Shown: positions 41,313 through 50,416, counted from the stretch's first letter. The stretch: DNA of 64,000 nucleotides from Pseudoxanthomonas broegbernensis (GCF_014202435.1 NZ_JACHGU010000002.1:558001-622000), one strand, 5' to 3'. Notes: generated from the letters alone by a model not told the origin. Translations and numbers: made by a program.

Positions 41313-42179
41313 CTACTGCTGGCGCTCCAGCACCAGCAACGGGTCGATGCGCACGTCGAACCAGTTCATCCCCCAATGCAGGTGCGGCCCCGTCGCCCTG
41401 CCGGTGGCGCCCACCGCGCCGATCACCTGTCCCTGTGCTACCCGGTTGCCGGCCTTCACGTCGATCCTGGACAGGTGCAGGAAGTTGGAGCTGACGCCGA
41501 AGCCGTGGTCCAGCAGCAGCGTTCCACCGGTCAGGTACAGGTCCGGCGCGGCAAAGGTGACGATGCCGGCCGCAGGCGCCTTCACCGGGGTGCCGGTGGG
41601 CGCGGCGATGTCCATGCCCGAATGCGGCGCGCCGGGCTTGCCGTTGTAGACCCGCTGGTGGCCGAAGCGGCCGGTGATGCGGCCGTCCACCGGCCAGGCG
41701 AAGCGCTGGGCGAAGTCGGCCCGGTCGTCGTCGCGCGCGCGCGCGGCGGCGACCTGCGCCTGCTCGCGGCGGATGCGCTCGGCGACGGCCGGCGGCGGGT
41801 CCACCGTCCTCGGCGGCACGCCCTCCACCCGCTGCACCGGCCAGTCGCGCGGGGTCAGCGCGATGTCGGCGAAGGTGCGGCTGCCGTCGGGCCGGGTCAC
41901 CGCGACGCGGACCGGTCCCGTCGCGTCGCGGCCCACGCCGAACACTACGGTGCCGTAGCCGGTGGTGCGCAGCGTGCGCCCCGCGTATTCCACGCGGCTG
42001 CCCGGCGGGACCTTGCCCAGGACCATCGAGCCCTGCGGCACGCTGGCCGGGAACACGACGCGCAGGTCGGATGCGTCGTGCCCGCCCCGGGCCTGCGCGG
42101 GCAGGGGAGATGCAAGCGCGGCGAAGGCGGAAAGAACGGCGAGCGCGCAAAGGCCGGGGCGACGGCCGGGGCGGTTCAA
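41313..42179 (-). CDS. M23 family murein endopeptidase (secreted)
   Basis: 288 residues. A signal peptide ending LPAQA near residue 30 leads to a beta-rich N-terminal domain, then the LytM/M23 zinc domain with HSGMDIAAPTGTPV (HxxxD, near residue 194) and the HLHWGM motif near the C terminus; another conserved His is in NFLHLSR. It probably cleaves peptide cross-links in the periplasm. The only suitable start is TTG 42179, which overlaps the pyrC stop by 4 bp (TTGA). This suggests coupling to pyrC although the functions differ. Confidence 0.88.
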   Translation of the reverse strand: MNRPGRRPGLCALAVLSAFAALASPLPAQARGGHDASDLRVVFPASVPQGSMVLGKVPPGSRVEYAGRTLRTTGYGTVVFGVGRDATGPVRVAVTRPDGSRTFADIALTPRDWPVQRVEGVPPRTVDPPPAVAERIRREQAQVAAARARDDDRADFAQRFAWPVDGRITGRFGHQRVYNGKPGAPHSGMDIAAPTGTPVKAPAAGIVTFAAPDLYLTGGTLLLDHGFGVSSNFLHLSRIDVKAGNRVAQGQVIGAVGATGRATGPHLHWGMNWFDVRIDPLLVLERQQ

Positions 42180-43528
42180 CGCGCGAATTCCAGCCGCTGC
42201 CCGTCCGCGCTGCCGACCAGTTCGCGGCCGTTCCACACCAGGCGGCCGTTGACCCAGGTCGCGCCGATCCGCGAGCGGAAGGTGGTCCCCTCGAACGGCG
42301 ACCAGCCGCATTTGGACAGCACGTCCTCGCGGCGCACCGTCAACGGCGCGTCGTCCACCAGGGCCAGGTCGGCCCAGTAGCCCTCGCGCAGGAAGCCGCG
42401 CTGGGCCACGTCGAACAACTGCGCCGGCGCGTGCGCGGTCTTCTGCACCACCCGGGCGATGTCCATGCGGCCCTCGTGCACCAGCTCGATCGCCGCCAGC
42501 AGCGCGTACTGCACCAGCGGCAGGCCGGAGGGCGCCTGCAGGTAGGGCCTCTGCTTTTCCTCCAGGGTGTGCGGGGCGTGGTCGGTGGCCAGCACGTCGA
42601 TCACGTCGTCCAGCAGCGCCTGGACCAGCGCCTGGCGGTCCGAGGCGTCCTTGATCGCGGGGTTGCACTTGATGAAGTTGCCCAGCCGCGCGTAGTCGCC
42701 GCGGTCGAAGCGCAGGAAGTGGATGCAGGTCTCGGCGGTGATGCGCTTGCGCACCTTGCCGGCCGCGTCCACCAGGGGGCCGCGCTCGAACAGGGCCAGC
42801 TCATCGGCGGTGGAGATGTGCAGCACGTGCAGGCGGGTGCCGTGCCTGCGCGCCAGCGACAGCGCCAGCTCGGTGGACTTGATGCAGGCCTGGCGCGAGC
42901 GGATGTCCGGGTGCATCGCCGGGGTCAGGCCGTCCTCGCCGTACCTGGCCTTGAACGCGGCCATCGTCGCGTCGATGGTCGGCGTGTCCTCGCAGTGGGT
43001 GATGATCGGGGTCGGCGCCTCGCGGAAGATCCCGTCCAGGGTGTCCGGGTCGTCGACCAGCATGTTGCCGGTGGACGCGCCCATGAACACCTTGATGCCC
43101 GGCGCGGTCTTCGGGTCCAGGGTGCGCACCGCCTCCAGGTTGTCGTTGCTGGCGCCCAGGTAGAAGCCGTGGTTGGCCCAGGCGCGGCCGCGCGCCGCCG
43201 CGTACTTGGCCTCCAGCGCCGCGGCGCCGAGCGTGGGCGGGTTGGTGTTGGGCATGTCCATGAAGCTGGTCAGGCCGCCGGCCACGGCCGCGGCCGACTC
43301 GCTGGCGACGTCGCCCTTGTGGGTCAGGCCCGGCTCGCGGAAGTGGACCTGGTCGTCGATCATGCCCGGCAGCAGCCAGCGGCCGGCGGCGTCGACCACC
43401 TCCTCGCCGGGGCGGGCCTGCAGCCCGTCGCCGATCTGCGCGATGCGGCCGTCGGCGATGCGCAGGTCGCCTTCGTATTGGCGGCCTTCGTTGACCAGGC
43501 GGGCGTTGACGATGAGGGTACCGGACAT
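42176..43528 (-). CDS. pyrC: dihydroorotase
   Basis: 450 residues, class I dihydroorotase of pyrimidine synthesis. The first metal motif reads IDDQVHFREPGLTHKG, where the first His of the classic D-x-H-x-H is Gln60 and His62 is kept. The carboxylated-Lys region (IKVFMGASTGNM), HCEDTPTI and the C-terminal ATDHAPH motif are present. The Gln variant is common in the longer bacterial group, so loss of activity is not implied. It starts two bases after the yidD stop and ends overlapping the M23 gene. Confidence 0.92.
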   Translation of the reverse strand: MSGTLIVNARLVNEGRQYEGDLRIADGRIAQIGDGLQARPGEEVVDAAGRWLLPGMIDDQVHFREPGLTHKGDVASESAAAVAGGLTSFMDMPNTNPPTLGAAALEAKYAAARGRAWANHGFYLGASNDNLEAVRTLDPKTAPGIKVFMGASTGNMLVDDPDTLDGIFREAPTPIITHCEDTPTIDATMAAFKARYGEDGLTPAMHPDIRSRQACIKSTELALSLARRHGTRLHVLHISTADELALFERGPLVDAAGKVRKRITAETCIHFLRFDRGDYARLGNFIKCNPAIKDASDRQALVQALLDDVIDVLATDHAPHTLEEKQRPYLQAPSGLPLVQYALLAAIELVHEGRMDIARVVQKTAHAPAQLFDVAQRGFLREGYWADLALVDDAPLTVRREDVLSKCGWSPFEGTTFRSRIGATWVNGRLVWNGRELVGSADGQRLEFAR

Positions 43529-43529
43529 A

Positions 43530-43793
43530 TCAGTGGGAGCCTTTGCATGAACGGGAAGGGGACGGCACGCGGTCGCGGCCGGACGGCACCGGGTCGTGTC
43601 CGCCCGGATGCAGCGGATGGCAACGCGCGAGGCGGCGCACGGCCAGCCAGCCACCGCGTGCGGCGCCGTGCATGGCGATGGCCTGCATCGCGTATTCCGA
43701 ACAACTGGGGACGAACCGGCAGCGCGGGCCGAGCAGGGGGCTGATGAAGCGCTTGTAGGCGCGCAGCGCCAGAATGAGCGAGCGGGCGATCAC
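43530..43793 (-). CDS. yidD: membrane protein insertion efficiency factor YidD
   Basis: 87 residues. The signature [24 protein letters not shown] followed by [18 protein letters not shown] is diagnostic of YidD, a membrane-associated helper of YidC insertion. Start codons are GTG 43793 or TTG 43796; an upstream ATG is out of frame. Usually yidD sits in the rpmH-rnpA-yidD-yidC cluster. Here it lies away from those genes, in front of pyrC with a 1-bp gap. Confidence 0.9.
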   Translation of the reverse strand: MIARSLILALRAYKRFISPLLGPRCRFVPSCSEYAMQAIAMHGAARGGWLAVRRLARCHPLHPGGHDPVPSGRDRVPSPSRSCKGSH

Positions 43794-43845
43794 CAAGCCA
43801 TGATACTCGCGGCCACGCGAGGTTGCCCCCTGGGGTGGGGTGGGC

Positions 43846-43897
43846 TATAAAGGCGCGCTTTCCCGACAACGGGGACACTCCCGGCAACGGGGACACT
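43846..43897 (+). promoter_or_regulatory. dksA promoter element and 18-bp leader duplication
   Basis: A TATAAA box at 43846-43851 is a candidate -10 for dksA. Downstream, 43862-43879 and 43880-43897 form a tandem near-repeat (CCGACAACGGGGACACTC and CCGGCAACGGGGACACTT). This duplication lies in the predicted 5' untranslated region, just before the GGAGGAA ribosome site. Confidence 0.5.
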
Positions 43898-43915
43898 TCG
43901 GAGGAACCTTCGTAC

Positions 43916-45022
43916 GTGGCTGCCAAGAAACCCGTGAAGAAGGCCGCCAAGCCGGCCAAGAAGCTCGCCCCTGCCAACAAGAAGTCCGCGGCCGTGGCGA
44001 AGAAGACCACCGCCAGGCCCGTAGCCAAGCCCGTGGCGAAAAAGGCCGCCAAGCCGGCGACGAAGAAGACGGCCAAGGCGCCCGCCAAGTCCGCCGTGAA
44101 GAAAGCGGTCAAGGCACCTGCCAAGGCCGTGAAGAAGGCCGTCAAGGCACCGGCCAAGCCCGTGCCGAAGAAGGCGGCCAAGGCCCCGGCCAAGACGGTG
44201 GCGGCGAAGAAGGCCGCGCCGGCCAAGCCCGTGCCAAAGAAGGCCGCCCCGGTCAAGAAGACCGCCGCTCCGGTGTCCAGGGCGGCGTCCAAGCCCGCTG
44301 CCGGCAAGCCCGCCGCCAAGGCTCCTGTTTCCTCCGCCAGGCCGACCAGCCGGTCCGCGGCCCCTAAATCCCCCGCCGCCAAGCCGGCCGTCGCCAAGAC
44401 GACCCCGGCCAAGGCAGTCGCGACTTCTCAAGCAAAGCCAGTGCCCGCAACGAAATCCCCCAACAAGCGCCATCCCGTCCAGCCGGCACCGACCGTCCCG
44501 CGCACGCCCGGCAAGGTCGCCGTCGCCGTGGTTCCGAAGAAGCTCGAATCCTCGGTGCCGCAGCCGGTCCGCCGCGCCACCGCCGACTACGAGGTCGACG
44601 AGGTCACCGGCCGTCCCCTGCTGCCGCCCGGCTACAAGCCGTCGGCCCGCGAGGAATACATGAACCCGCTGCAGCAGGAGTACTTCCGCCAGCGGCTGAT
44701 GCAATGGCGCACCGACCTGGTCGAGGAATCCAAGCAGACCATCGAGAACCTCAAGGACGAAGTGCGCGACATCGGCGACGAGGCCGAGCGCGCCACCCGC
44801 GAGACGGAGAACTCGCTGGAACTGCGCACCCGCGACCGCTACCGCAAGCTGATCGGCAAGATCGACAGCACGCTCAAGCGGCTGGAGGACGGCGACTACG
44901 GCTACTGCGTGGACACCGGCGAGGAGATCGGCCTGGACCGCCTGGACGCGCGCCTGACCGCCGAGCGCACCATCGACGCGCAGGAACGCTGGGAACACCT
45001 GCAGAAGCAGCAGGGCGAGTAA
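43916..45022 (+). CDS. dksA: DksA-family RNA polymerase-binding factor with histone H1-like N-terminal tail
   Basis: 368 residues. Residues 2 to about 215 are an extremely Lys/Ala/Pro-rich tail with many KKAAKAPAK-type units, like eukaryotic H1 tails. Residues about 245-368 form the DksA coiled coil and C4-type end. The coiled-coil tip reads DEAERATRE. The zinc site is degenerate: of the four expected Cys positions only Cys331 remains, with Thr334, Thr352 and Ala355 in the others. GTG 43916 follows GGAGGAA. DksA binds the RNA polymerase secondary channel and potentiates ppGpp. The tail could add non-specific DNA binding (inference). Confidence 0.87.
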   Translation: MAAKKPVKKAAKPAKKLAPANKKSAAVAKKTTARPVAKPVAKKAAKPATKKTAKAPAKSAVKKAVKAPAKAVKKAVKAPAKPVPKKAAKAPAKTVAAKKAAPAKPVPKKAAPVKKTAAPVSRAASKPAAGKPAAKAPVSSARPTSRSAAPKSPAAKPAVAKTTPAKAVATSQAKPVPATKSPNKRHPVQPAPTVPRTPGKVAVAVVPKKLESSVPQPVRRATADYEVDEVTGRPLLPPGYKPSAREEYMNPLQQEYFRQRLMQWRTDLVEESKQTIENLKDEVRDIGDEAERATRETENSLELRTRDRYRKLIGKIDSTLKRLEDGDYGYCVDTGEEIGLDRLDARLTAERTIDAQERWEHLQKQQGE

Positions 45023-45050
45023 AAGCCGCTTCCACCACGGCATGCAGCAC

Positions 45051-45083
45051 GAAGAACCCCGCCATGGCGGGGTTCTTCGCTTT
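45051..45083. terminator. strong bidirectional terminator after dksA
   Basis: A perfect 28-nt palindrome, 14-bp arms GAAGAACCCCGCCA and TGGCGGGGTTCTTC, is followed by GCTTT. It lies between convergent dksA and the MFS gene, so it can serve both directions. Confidence 0.85.
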
Positions 45084-45133
45084 GCGGGCGCGCAGATGCG
45101 CAAGGGCGGATCGCCCACTGCCGCGGCAGCCGG

Positions 45134-46375
45134 CTACTGCAGTTCCTTCAGGTCCAGCCTGCGCAGCCGCGGCGCCTTCCACGCGGTGGTGGCGGCCACG
45201 CCGAGGGTGACGCAGCCGCCCAGCACCACGGCCGGCACCAGGCCCAGCAGGCGCGCCATCGAGCCGGCGTAGAACGCGCCCAGCTCGTTGGACGAGCCGA
45301 TGAAGATGCCGTTGATCGAGGCCACCCGCCCGCGCATGCCGTCGGGGGTGACCAGTTGCATGATGGTGGAGCGCAGCACCACCGAGACGCCGTCGCACAC
45401 GCCCGACAGCATCAGGAACAGGGCCGACAGCCAGAAGTGCCGCGACAGGCCGAAGCCGATGATGCACAGGCCGAACCCGGCCACCGCGTACAGCAGCAGG
45501 CGCCCGGCATGGCGCCCCGGCGGCCGCCGCGCCAGCACCAGGCCCACCATCACCGCGCCCAGCGCCGGCGCGCCGCGCAGGATGCCCAGGCCTTCCGGGC
45601 CGTAGTGCAGGATTTCCTGGATGAAGGCCGGTGCCAGCGAGATCGCGCCGCCGAACAGCACCGCGAACAGGTCCAGCGCCTGCGCGCCGAGCATGATCTG
45701 GTTGCCGAACACGAAGCGCAGGCCGTCGCCGATGCTGGAGAACACCGGCGCGCGCGGCCCCTCCGGCCGGGGCTCGGCCACGCGCAGCGACAGCAACACC
45801 AGCCCGGCCGCCACCGCCAGCAGCGCGGCGAGCGCATAGGCGGCGGTCTTGCCCGCCCAGCCGACCAGCACGCCGCCCAGCGCCGGGCCGACCACCATCG
45901 CGCTCTGGACGAAGATGCTGCCCACGCCGGCCCCGCGCGCGAACTGCTCGCGGCGCAACACCTGCGCGAACAGCGCGGTGTACACCGGGGTGAGGAAGGT
46001 GCGCACCAGCCCGGTGAGCACGATCGCCGCGTAGATCGGCCAGACCTTTCCCGGCGCGACGCGGGCGGAGGCGATCAGCGCCAGCAGCAGCGCGGTGACG
46101 CACAGCCCGGCGCAGGCCATCGCCCCCAGCCTGCGCTTGGGCAGGTGGTCGACCAGGTAGCCGGCGAACGGCGCCATGCAGATGTAGGGCAGCACCTCGG
46201 CCAGGCCGATCAGGCCCAGGGCGAACGGGTCCCGGGTCAGTTCGTAGACGTGCCAGCCCACCGTGACCGCGACGATCTGGTAGGACAGGATCGCGCACAG
46301 CCGGTAGGCCAGCACGATGCGGAAGCCGCCCTCGCGCAGCGGCGGCGGGGTCGCCAGGGACGGCGTGGCCGCCAT
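45134..46375 (-). CDS. MFS transporter (EntS-like)
   Basis: 413 residues with 12 predicted helices. Features of the MFS_3/EntS group are the YRLCAILSYQIVAVTVGWHVYELT start, the GYLVDHLPKRR loop between helices 2 and 3, and GVGSIFVQSAMVVGPALGGVL in helix 5. EntS-type members export siderophores, but no siderophore genes are in the window, so the substrate is unknown. The ATG lies one base after the sufE stop, so they are likely co-transcribed. Confidence 0.85.
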   Translation of the reverse strand: MAATPSLATPPPLREGGFRIVLAYRLCAILSYQIVAVTVGWHVYELTRDPFALGLIGLAEVLPYICMAPFAGYLVDHLPKRRLGAMACAGLCVTALLLALIASARVAPGKVWPIYAAIVLTGLVRTFLTPVYTALFAQVLRREQFARGAGVGSIFVQSAMVVGPALGGVLVGWAGKTAAYALAALLAVAAGLVLLSLRVAEPRPEGPRAPVFSSIGDGLRFVFGNQIMLGAQALDLFAVLFGGAISLAPAFIQEILHYGPEGLGILRGAPALGAVMVGLVLARRPPGRHAGRLLLYAVAGFGLCIIGFGLSRHFWLSALFLMLSGVCDGVSVVLRSTIMQLVTPDGMRGRVASINGIFIGSSNELGAFYAGSMARLLGLVPAVVLGGCVTLGVAATTAWKAPRLRRLDLKELQ

Positions 46376-46376
46376 G

Positions 46377-46814
46377 TCAGGCCTGGCGGCGCGCGGTATC
46401 GCGGATGAAGGCCAGCAGCGATGCCAGGCCGTTGCTGCGGGTGGGCGACAGGTGCCTGGCCAGGCCGATGTGGGCGATGTAGTCCGGCTCGGTGGCCAGG
46501 ATCTCGGCGGCCGGCCGGCCCGAGTAGACGCGCAGGGCCAGGTAGATCAGTCCGGAGACGATGGCCGAGTCGCTCACGGCGTGGAAGTCCAGCCGCTCGC
46601 GGTTGCCCCGCGGCACGATCCACACCAGCGACTGGCAGCCGTGCAGGCGGTGCTCCTCGATCTTCCATTCCTGCGGGAACGGCGGCAGCTTGCGGCCCAG
46701 GTCGATCAGGTACTGGTAGCGCTCGGACCAGTCGGCGAAGAAGGCGAACTCCTCCTTGATCGCGTCCTGGGCCTGCACCGCGGTGGGTTCGAGGGGGAAG
46801 ATCGTTTCGGTCAC
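46377..46814 (-). CDS. sufE: SufE sulfur-transfer protein
   Basis: 145 residues. SufE accepts persulfide from a SufS-type cysteine desulfurase and passes it to the Fe-S scaffold. The active Cys60 is in EHRLHGCQSLVWIV, and a SDSAIVSGLIYLAL stretch follows. GTG 46814 was chosen because no ATG is near and the preceding bases are unlike the family. No suf genes are adjacent; it stands between cysS and the MFS gene. Confidence 0.92.
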   Translation of the reverse strand: MTETIFPLEPTAVQAQDAIKEEFAFFADWSERYQYLIDLGRKLPPFPQEWKIEEHRLHGCQSLVWIVPRGNRERLDFHAVSDSAIVSGLIYLALRVYSGRPAAEILATEPDYIAHIGLARHLSPTRSNGLASLLAFIRDTARRQA

Positions 46815-46863
46815 GTCGTTCGATTCGTGGATGGTGTGGGTGGCCGCGGGCAGCCGGTTCCCG

Positions 46864-46892
46864 TGGCGGGGCCGGCAAGCCGGCTCCTGCGG
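46864..46892 (-). repeat. GTAG-type REP-like element after cysS
   Basis: Read on the minus strand it is GCAGGAGCCGGCTTGCCGGC followed by CCCGCC, a hairpin-forming copy of the family found after trpA and before fimV. Confidence 0.55.
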
Positions 46893-46896
46893 GGGG

Positions 46897-48321
46897 TCAG
46901 CCGCGCTTCCAGCGCACGCCCTGCGGCGTGTCCTCCAGCAGGATGCCTTCGGCCGCCAACTGGTCGCGGATCGCGTCGGCGCGGGCGAAGTCGCGCGCCT
47001 TCTTGGCCGTCGCGCGCTCGGCGATTCGCTCGGCCACGTATTCCTCGATGGGCTTCGACTCGCTGCCCGCAAGGGTGGCGCCGCCTTGCGCACCATCCGC
47101 GAAATGGAGCTGCAAGCCTGTGCGCTGGAGCCATTCCTTCGGCGCCTGCTGCAGCAGGCCCAGGGCCAGGCCGGCGCCGAGCAGTTCGCCCTTGAGCCGC
47201 GCGCGGTCGCCGGCGCCGGTTGCCTTGCGCGCCTCGCCCGCGATCCGGGCGACTTCGGCCAGCGCCAGCGGGGTGTTGAGGTCGTCGTCGAGCGCGGCTT
47301 CCAGGGCGTCGGGAATGACGGCCGCGGCGTCCACCCCGGCCAGGTCGCGCAGGGTCCCGTACAGGCGGTCCAGCGTGCGCACCGATTGCTCGATCAGCGC
47401 GTCCGACCAGTCCAGCGGCTGCCGGTAGTGGGCGCTGAGCAGGGCGTAGCGCAGCGCCTCGGGCGGGTGCTCGCGCACCAGGTCGTGGACCTTCTCGATG
47501 TTGCCCAGCGACTTGCTCATCTTGGCGCCGCCGAAGTTGAGCATGCCGTTGTGCAGCCAGACCCGCGCGAAGGGCGCGCCGCCATGGGCGCACTGGCTCT
47601 GCGCGATCTCGTTCTCGTGGTGCGGGAACTGCAGGTCGATGCCGCCGGCATGGATGTCGATGGTGTCGCCCAGGTGGGCGGCGGCCATGGCCGAGCATTC
47701 GATGTGCCAGCCTGGGCGGCCGCGGCCCCAGGGCGAGTCCCAGCCGGGCAGGTCGCCGGTGGAGGGCTTCCACAGCACGAAGTCGCCCGGGTCGCGCTTG
47801 TACGGCGCCACGTCCACCCGTGCGCCGGCCAGCATCTCCTCCGGGTCGCGGCGCGAGAGCCTGCCGTAGCCCGGGAAGCTGGCCACCGAGAACAGCACGT
47901 GGCCCTCGGCCGCATAGGCGTGGCCGGCCTCGACCAGGCGCTGGATCATCGCCACGATCTGCGGGATGTGCGCGGTGGCCTCCGGCTCGATGTCCGGCGG
48001 GTCCACGCCCAGGGCCGCCATGTCCTGGCGGTAGGCGGCGGCGAAGCGGTCGGTGATCGCCGAGATCGGCACGCCCTGTCCGGCCGCCGCGGCGTTGATC
48101 TTGTCGTCCACGTCGGTGATGTTGCGCGCGTACCGCAGCGCCCCATGGCGCCGGCGCAGCAAGGCGGCCAGCACCCCGAACACCACCGGGCCGCGGGCGT
48201 TGCCGATGTGCACGTAGTTGTAGACGGTCGGCCCGCACAGATACATGGTCGGGCAGGCCGGATCGAGCGGCTCGAAGGCTTCGACCTGGCGCGTGAGGCT
48301 GTTGTACAGGCGCAGGGACAT
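46897..48321 (-). CDS. cysS: cysteinyl-tRNA synthetase
   Basis: 474 residues. It charges tRNA-Cys. The class I signature HIGN in [14 protein letters not shown] and KMSKS in [10 protein letters not shown] are visible. The zinc site uses Cys29 (MYLCGPT), Cys in WHIECSAMA, and His/Glu in [10 protein letters not shown]. The C-terminal anticodon domain is complete. ATG 48321 was preferred over an upstream extension because family similarity starts at MSLRLYNS. Confidence 0.96.
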   Translation of the reverse strand: MSLRLYNSLTRQVEAFEPLDPACPTMYLCGPTVYNYVHIGNARGPVVFGVLAALLRRRHGALRYARNITDVDDKINAAAAGQGVPISAITDRFAAAYRQDMAALGVDPPDIEPEATAHIPQIVAMIQRLVEAGHAYAAEGHVLFSVASFPGYGRLSRRDPEEMLAGARVDVAPYKRDPGDFVLWKPSTGDLPGWDSPWGRGRPGWHIECSAMAAAHLGDTIDIHAGGIDLQFPHHENEIAQSQCAHGGAPFARVWLHNGMLNFGGAKMSKSLGNIEKVHDLVREHPPEALRYALLSAHYRQPLDWSDALIEQSVRTLDRLYGTLRDLAGVDAAAVIPDALEAALDDDLNTPLALAEVARIAGEARKATGAGDRARLKGELLGAGLALGLLQQAPKEWLQRTGLQLHFADGAQGGATLAGSESKPIEEYVAERIAERATAKKARDFARADAIRDQLAAEGILLEDTPQGVRWKRG

Positions 48322-48511
48322 CGGCACGGAGGACGGGGGCAAGACCGTGGATTCTAGCGCGCCGCGCGTCCCGGACGTCCGCGGTCCGCGCGTCGCCGCG
48401 CCGTATCGAGCGGCAGGCGGCGCGCGCGCGGGCGCGCGGAGGGGGGGCGGTTCAGCGGGCTGCAAGGCGCAGCGCCTACACTTGCCGCCAGTGCTGTCTT
48501 TCCGGGATCCG

Positions 48512-49051
48512 ATGCTCCGTCCGCCGAAATTCCCCCTGCTGCTCCTGGCCTGCTGCGCGACGTGGCCGGCCGTGGCGCAGCAGCCGGCCGCTCCGGAGGA
48601 CGAACGGATCCGGGTGGTGCCCATGGAGAACGTCAAGATCGACTACGCCCAGGTCCTGGGCGTGGAGCCGGTCTACCAGACCCTGCGCGCCACCCGCGTG
48701 GAGGAGCGCTGCGACTCCACGCCGGTGATCCAGGTGCAGCCGCCGGCCGGCGAGGAGGAGGCGTCGCCGGGCGTACTCTCGCGCATGGTCGACTCGGTCA
48801 AGGGCCTGTTCGCGCGCGAGGAGCCCCGGCGCGGCGCCGACGACGGGACGGCGGCGGTTCCGCCGCGCGGCGAGGGCTGCCGCCTGGTCCAGGTCGACCG
48901 CCAGTTCCAGCGCCCGATCGCCTACGACGTGGACTACGTCTACAAGGGCACCAAGTATCGCTCGCGCCTGGCGGAGGACCCGGGCAACCGCCTGCGCATC
49001 CGCGTGTCGGTGACGCCCTGGGTGGGCGACGCGCCGCTATCCGCGCCCTGA
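48512..49051 (+). CDS. secreted hypothetical protein (UmoD/glycine-zipper-associated type)
   Basis: 179 residues. A signal peptide ends AVAQQ near residue 23. The mature part has the segment [14 protein letters not shown] and a C-terminal domain [20 protein letters not shown] followed by [20 protein letters not shown]. That pattern is like the C-terminal domain of glycine-zipper 2TM surface proteins, but the zipper itself is absent here. A TACACT box lies at 48476-48481. It is divergent from cysS and upstream of the arginine operon leader, with no clear link. Confidence 0.65.
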   Translation: MLRPPKFPLLLLACCATWPAVAQQPAAPEDERIRVVPMENVKIDYAQVLGVEPVYQTLRATRVEERCDSTPVIQVQPPAGEEEASPGVLSRMVDSVKGLFAREEPRRGADDGTAAVPPRGEGCRLVQVDRQFQRPIAYDVDYVYKGTKYRSRLAEDPGNRLRIRVSVTPWVGDAPLSAP

Positions 49052-49107
49052 GTCGGCGCCGTCCGCGGGCCTTGCGTGGTGCCCGGACGCGTGCGACCAT
49101 GCCCCCG

Positions 49108-49209
49108 ATGAATACCGACCTGCAGCCGCACGCCGCCAGCGCCGCCCGGATGGCCTCCGGGATGACCTCGCGCGCGCGCCGACCGGGACCCTACCTTTCC
49201 GCTGGGTGA
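49108..49209 (+). CDS. argL: putative arginine-operon leader peptide
   Basis: 33 codons between the upstream gene and the argF' terminator. It begins MNTDLQPH and carries four Arg codons, three of them within four codons (SRARRPG; CGC 49171, CGC 49177, CGA 49180). The stop at 49207-49209 lies inside the GCTGGGT segment that can pair with the terminator's 5' arm. No strong ribosome site is visible; an ATG three codons upstream is in frame. The gene symbol is a working label. Confidence 0.45.
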   Translation: MNTDLQPHAASAARMASGMTSRARRPGPYLSAG

Positions 49210-49261
49210 CCGGGGCGTCGTGCTGTCCGTTCGGAAAACCCAGCCCGAGGCTGGGTTTTTT
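49201..49261 (+). promoter_or_regulatory. putative attenuator (antiterminator/terminator) of the argF' operon
   Basis: A Rho-independent terminator has stem AAAACCCAGCC (49235-49245), loop CGA and GGCTGGGTTTT (49249-49259), ending in a T run. The upstream segment GCTGGGT (49201-49207) is complementary to ACCCAGC (49238-49244), so an alternative helix would destroy the terminator. The upstream segment coincides with the leader peptide stop. The terminator is 100 bp before argF'. It could also be a simple terminator of the preceding gene. Confidence 0.55.
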
Positions 49262-49362
49262 CGTTTCCGGCCCGGCAACGGTTTCAACCGTAAGGGAAAC
49301 CCCCGGAACAACGTGCCATGCAATCCCGCTCCGCGGGCAACCACCACCGCAAGGAACGATCG

Positions 49363-50370
49363 ATGTCGCTCAAGCACTTCCTCAACACCCAGGACTGGAG
49401 CCGTCCGGACCTGGACGCACTGCTGGCCCAGGCCGCGCGGTTCAAGCGCGACAAGCTGGGCGGCGAGCTGAAAGGCAGGTCGATCGCGCTGGTGTTCTTC
49501 AACCCGTCCATGCGCACCCGCACCAGCTTCGAGCTGGGCGCGTTCCAGCTCGGCGGCCACGCCATCGTGCTGCAGCCGGGCAAGGACGCGTGGCCGATCG
49601 AGTTCGACCTGGGCACGGTGATGGACGGCGACACCGAGGAGCACATCGCCGAGGTGGCGCGGGTGCTGGCCCGCTACGTCGACCTGATCGGCGTGCGCGC
49701 CTTCCCCAAGTTCAAGGACTGGGGCTACGACCGCCAGGACCACGTGCTCAAGGCGTTTGCGAAGTATTCGACCGTGCCGGTGATCAACATGGAGACGATC
49801 ACCCATCCCTGCCAGGAACTGGCCCACGCGCTGGCCCTGCAGGAGCACTTCGGCACCGCCGACCTGCGCGGCAAGAAGTACGTGCTGACCTGGACCTACC
49901 ACCCCAGGCCGCTGAACACCGCGGTGGCCAACTCCGCGCTGACCATCGCCACCCGCCTGGGGCTCGACGTGACCCTGCTGTGCCCCACGCCCGAGTACGT
50001 GCTCGACGAGCGCTACATCGGCTGGGCGAAGGACAACGTGGCCGAGAGCGGCGGTTCGTTCCAGGTCAGCCACGACATCGCGTCCGCCTACGCCGGCGCC
50101 GACGTGGTCTACGCCAAGAGCTGGGGCGCGCTGCCGTACTTCGGCGACTGGGAGCCGGAGAAGCCGATCCGCGACCGCTACAAGCACTTCATCGTCGACG
50201 AAGCCAAGATGGCGCTGACCAACAATGGCGTGTTCTCGCACTGCCTGCCGCTGCGCCGCAACGTCAAGGCCACCGACGCGGTGATGGACTCGCCCAACTG
50301 CATCGCCATCGACGAGGCCGAGAACCGCCTGCACGTGCAGAAGGCGGTGATGGCCGCGCTGGTGCGCTGA
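49363..50370 (+). CDS. argF': N-acetylornithine carbamoyltransferase
   Basis: 335 residues. It transfers carbamoyl from carbamoyl phosphate to N-acetyl-L-ornithine, giving N-acetylcitrulline, the xanthomonad variant of the OTC step. Motifs are the carbamoyl-phosphate loop [24 protein letters not shown], and [13 protein letters not shown], whose Lys is carboxylated in the characterised Xanthomonas enzyme. [12 protein letters not shown] near residue 75 is typical of the acetylornithine subgroup. ATG 49363 has AAGGAA upstream. The first structural gene of the operon, 46 bp before argG. Confidence 0.95.
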   Translation: MSLKHFLNTQDWSRPDLDALLAQAARFKRDKLGGELKGRSIALVFFNPSMRTRTSFELGAFQLGGHAIVLQPGKDAWPIEFDLGTVMDGDTEEHIAEVARVLARYVDLIGVRAFPKFKDWGYDRQDHVLKAFAKYSTVPVINMETITHPCQELAHALALQEHFGTADLRGKKYVLTWTYHPRPLNTAVANSALTIATRLGLDVTLLCPTPEYVLDERYIGWAKDNVAESGGSFQVSHDIASAYAGADVVYAKSWGALPYFGDWEPEKPIRDRYKHFIVDEAKMALTNNGVFSHCLPLRRNVKATDAVMDSPNCIAIDEAENRLHVQKAVMAALVR

Positions 50371-50416
50371 GCCGCCTTCCCGACCCGACTCCCGCATTCC
50401 CCACGGAAATCCCGAC

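Noticed and set aside
43790-45118. Gly/Leu-rich open frame antisense to dksA
   Set aside because: It mirrors the Lys/Ala/Pro repeats of the dksA tail and has no ribosome site or family motif.
49235-49261. Terminator taken simply as the end of the 48512-49051 gene
   Set aside because: It is 184 bp past that stop, and its 5' arm pairs with the leader frame; the attenuator reading explains more, though the simple role is not excluded.
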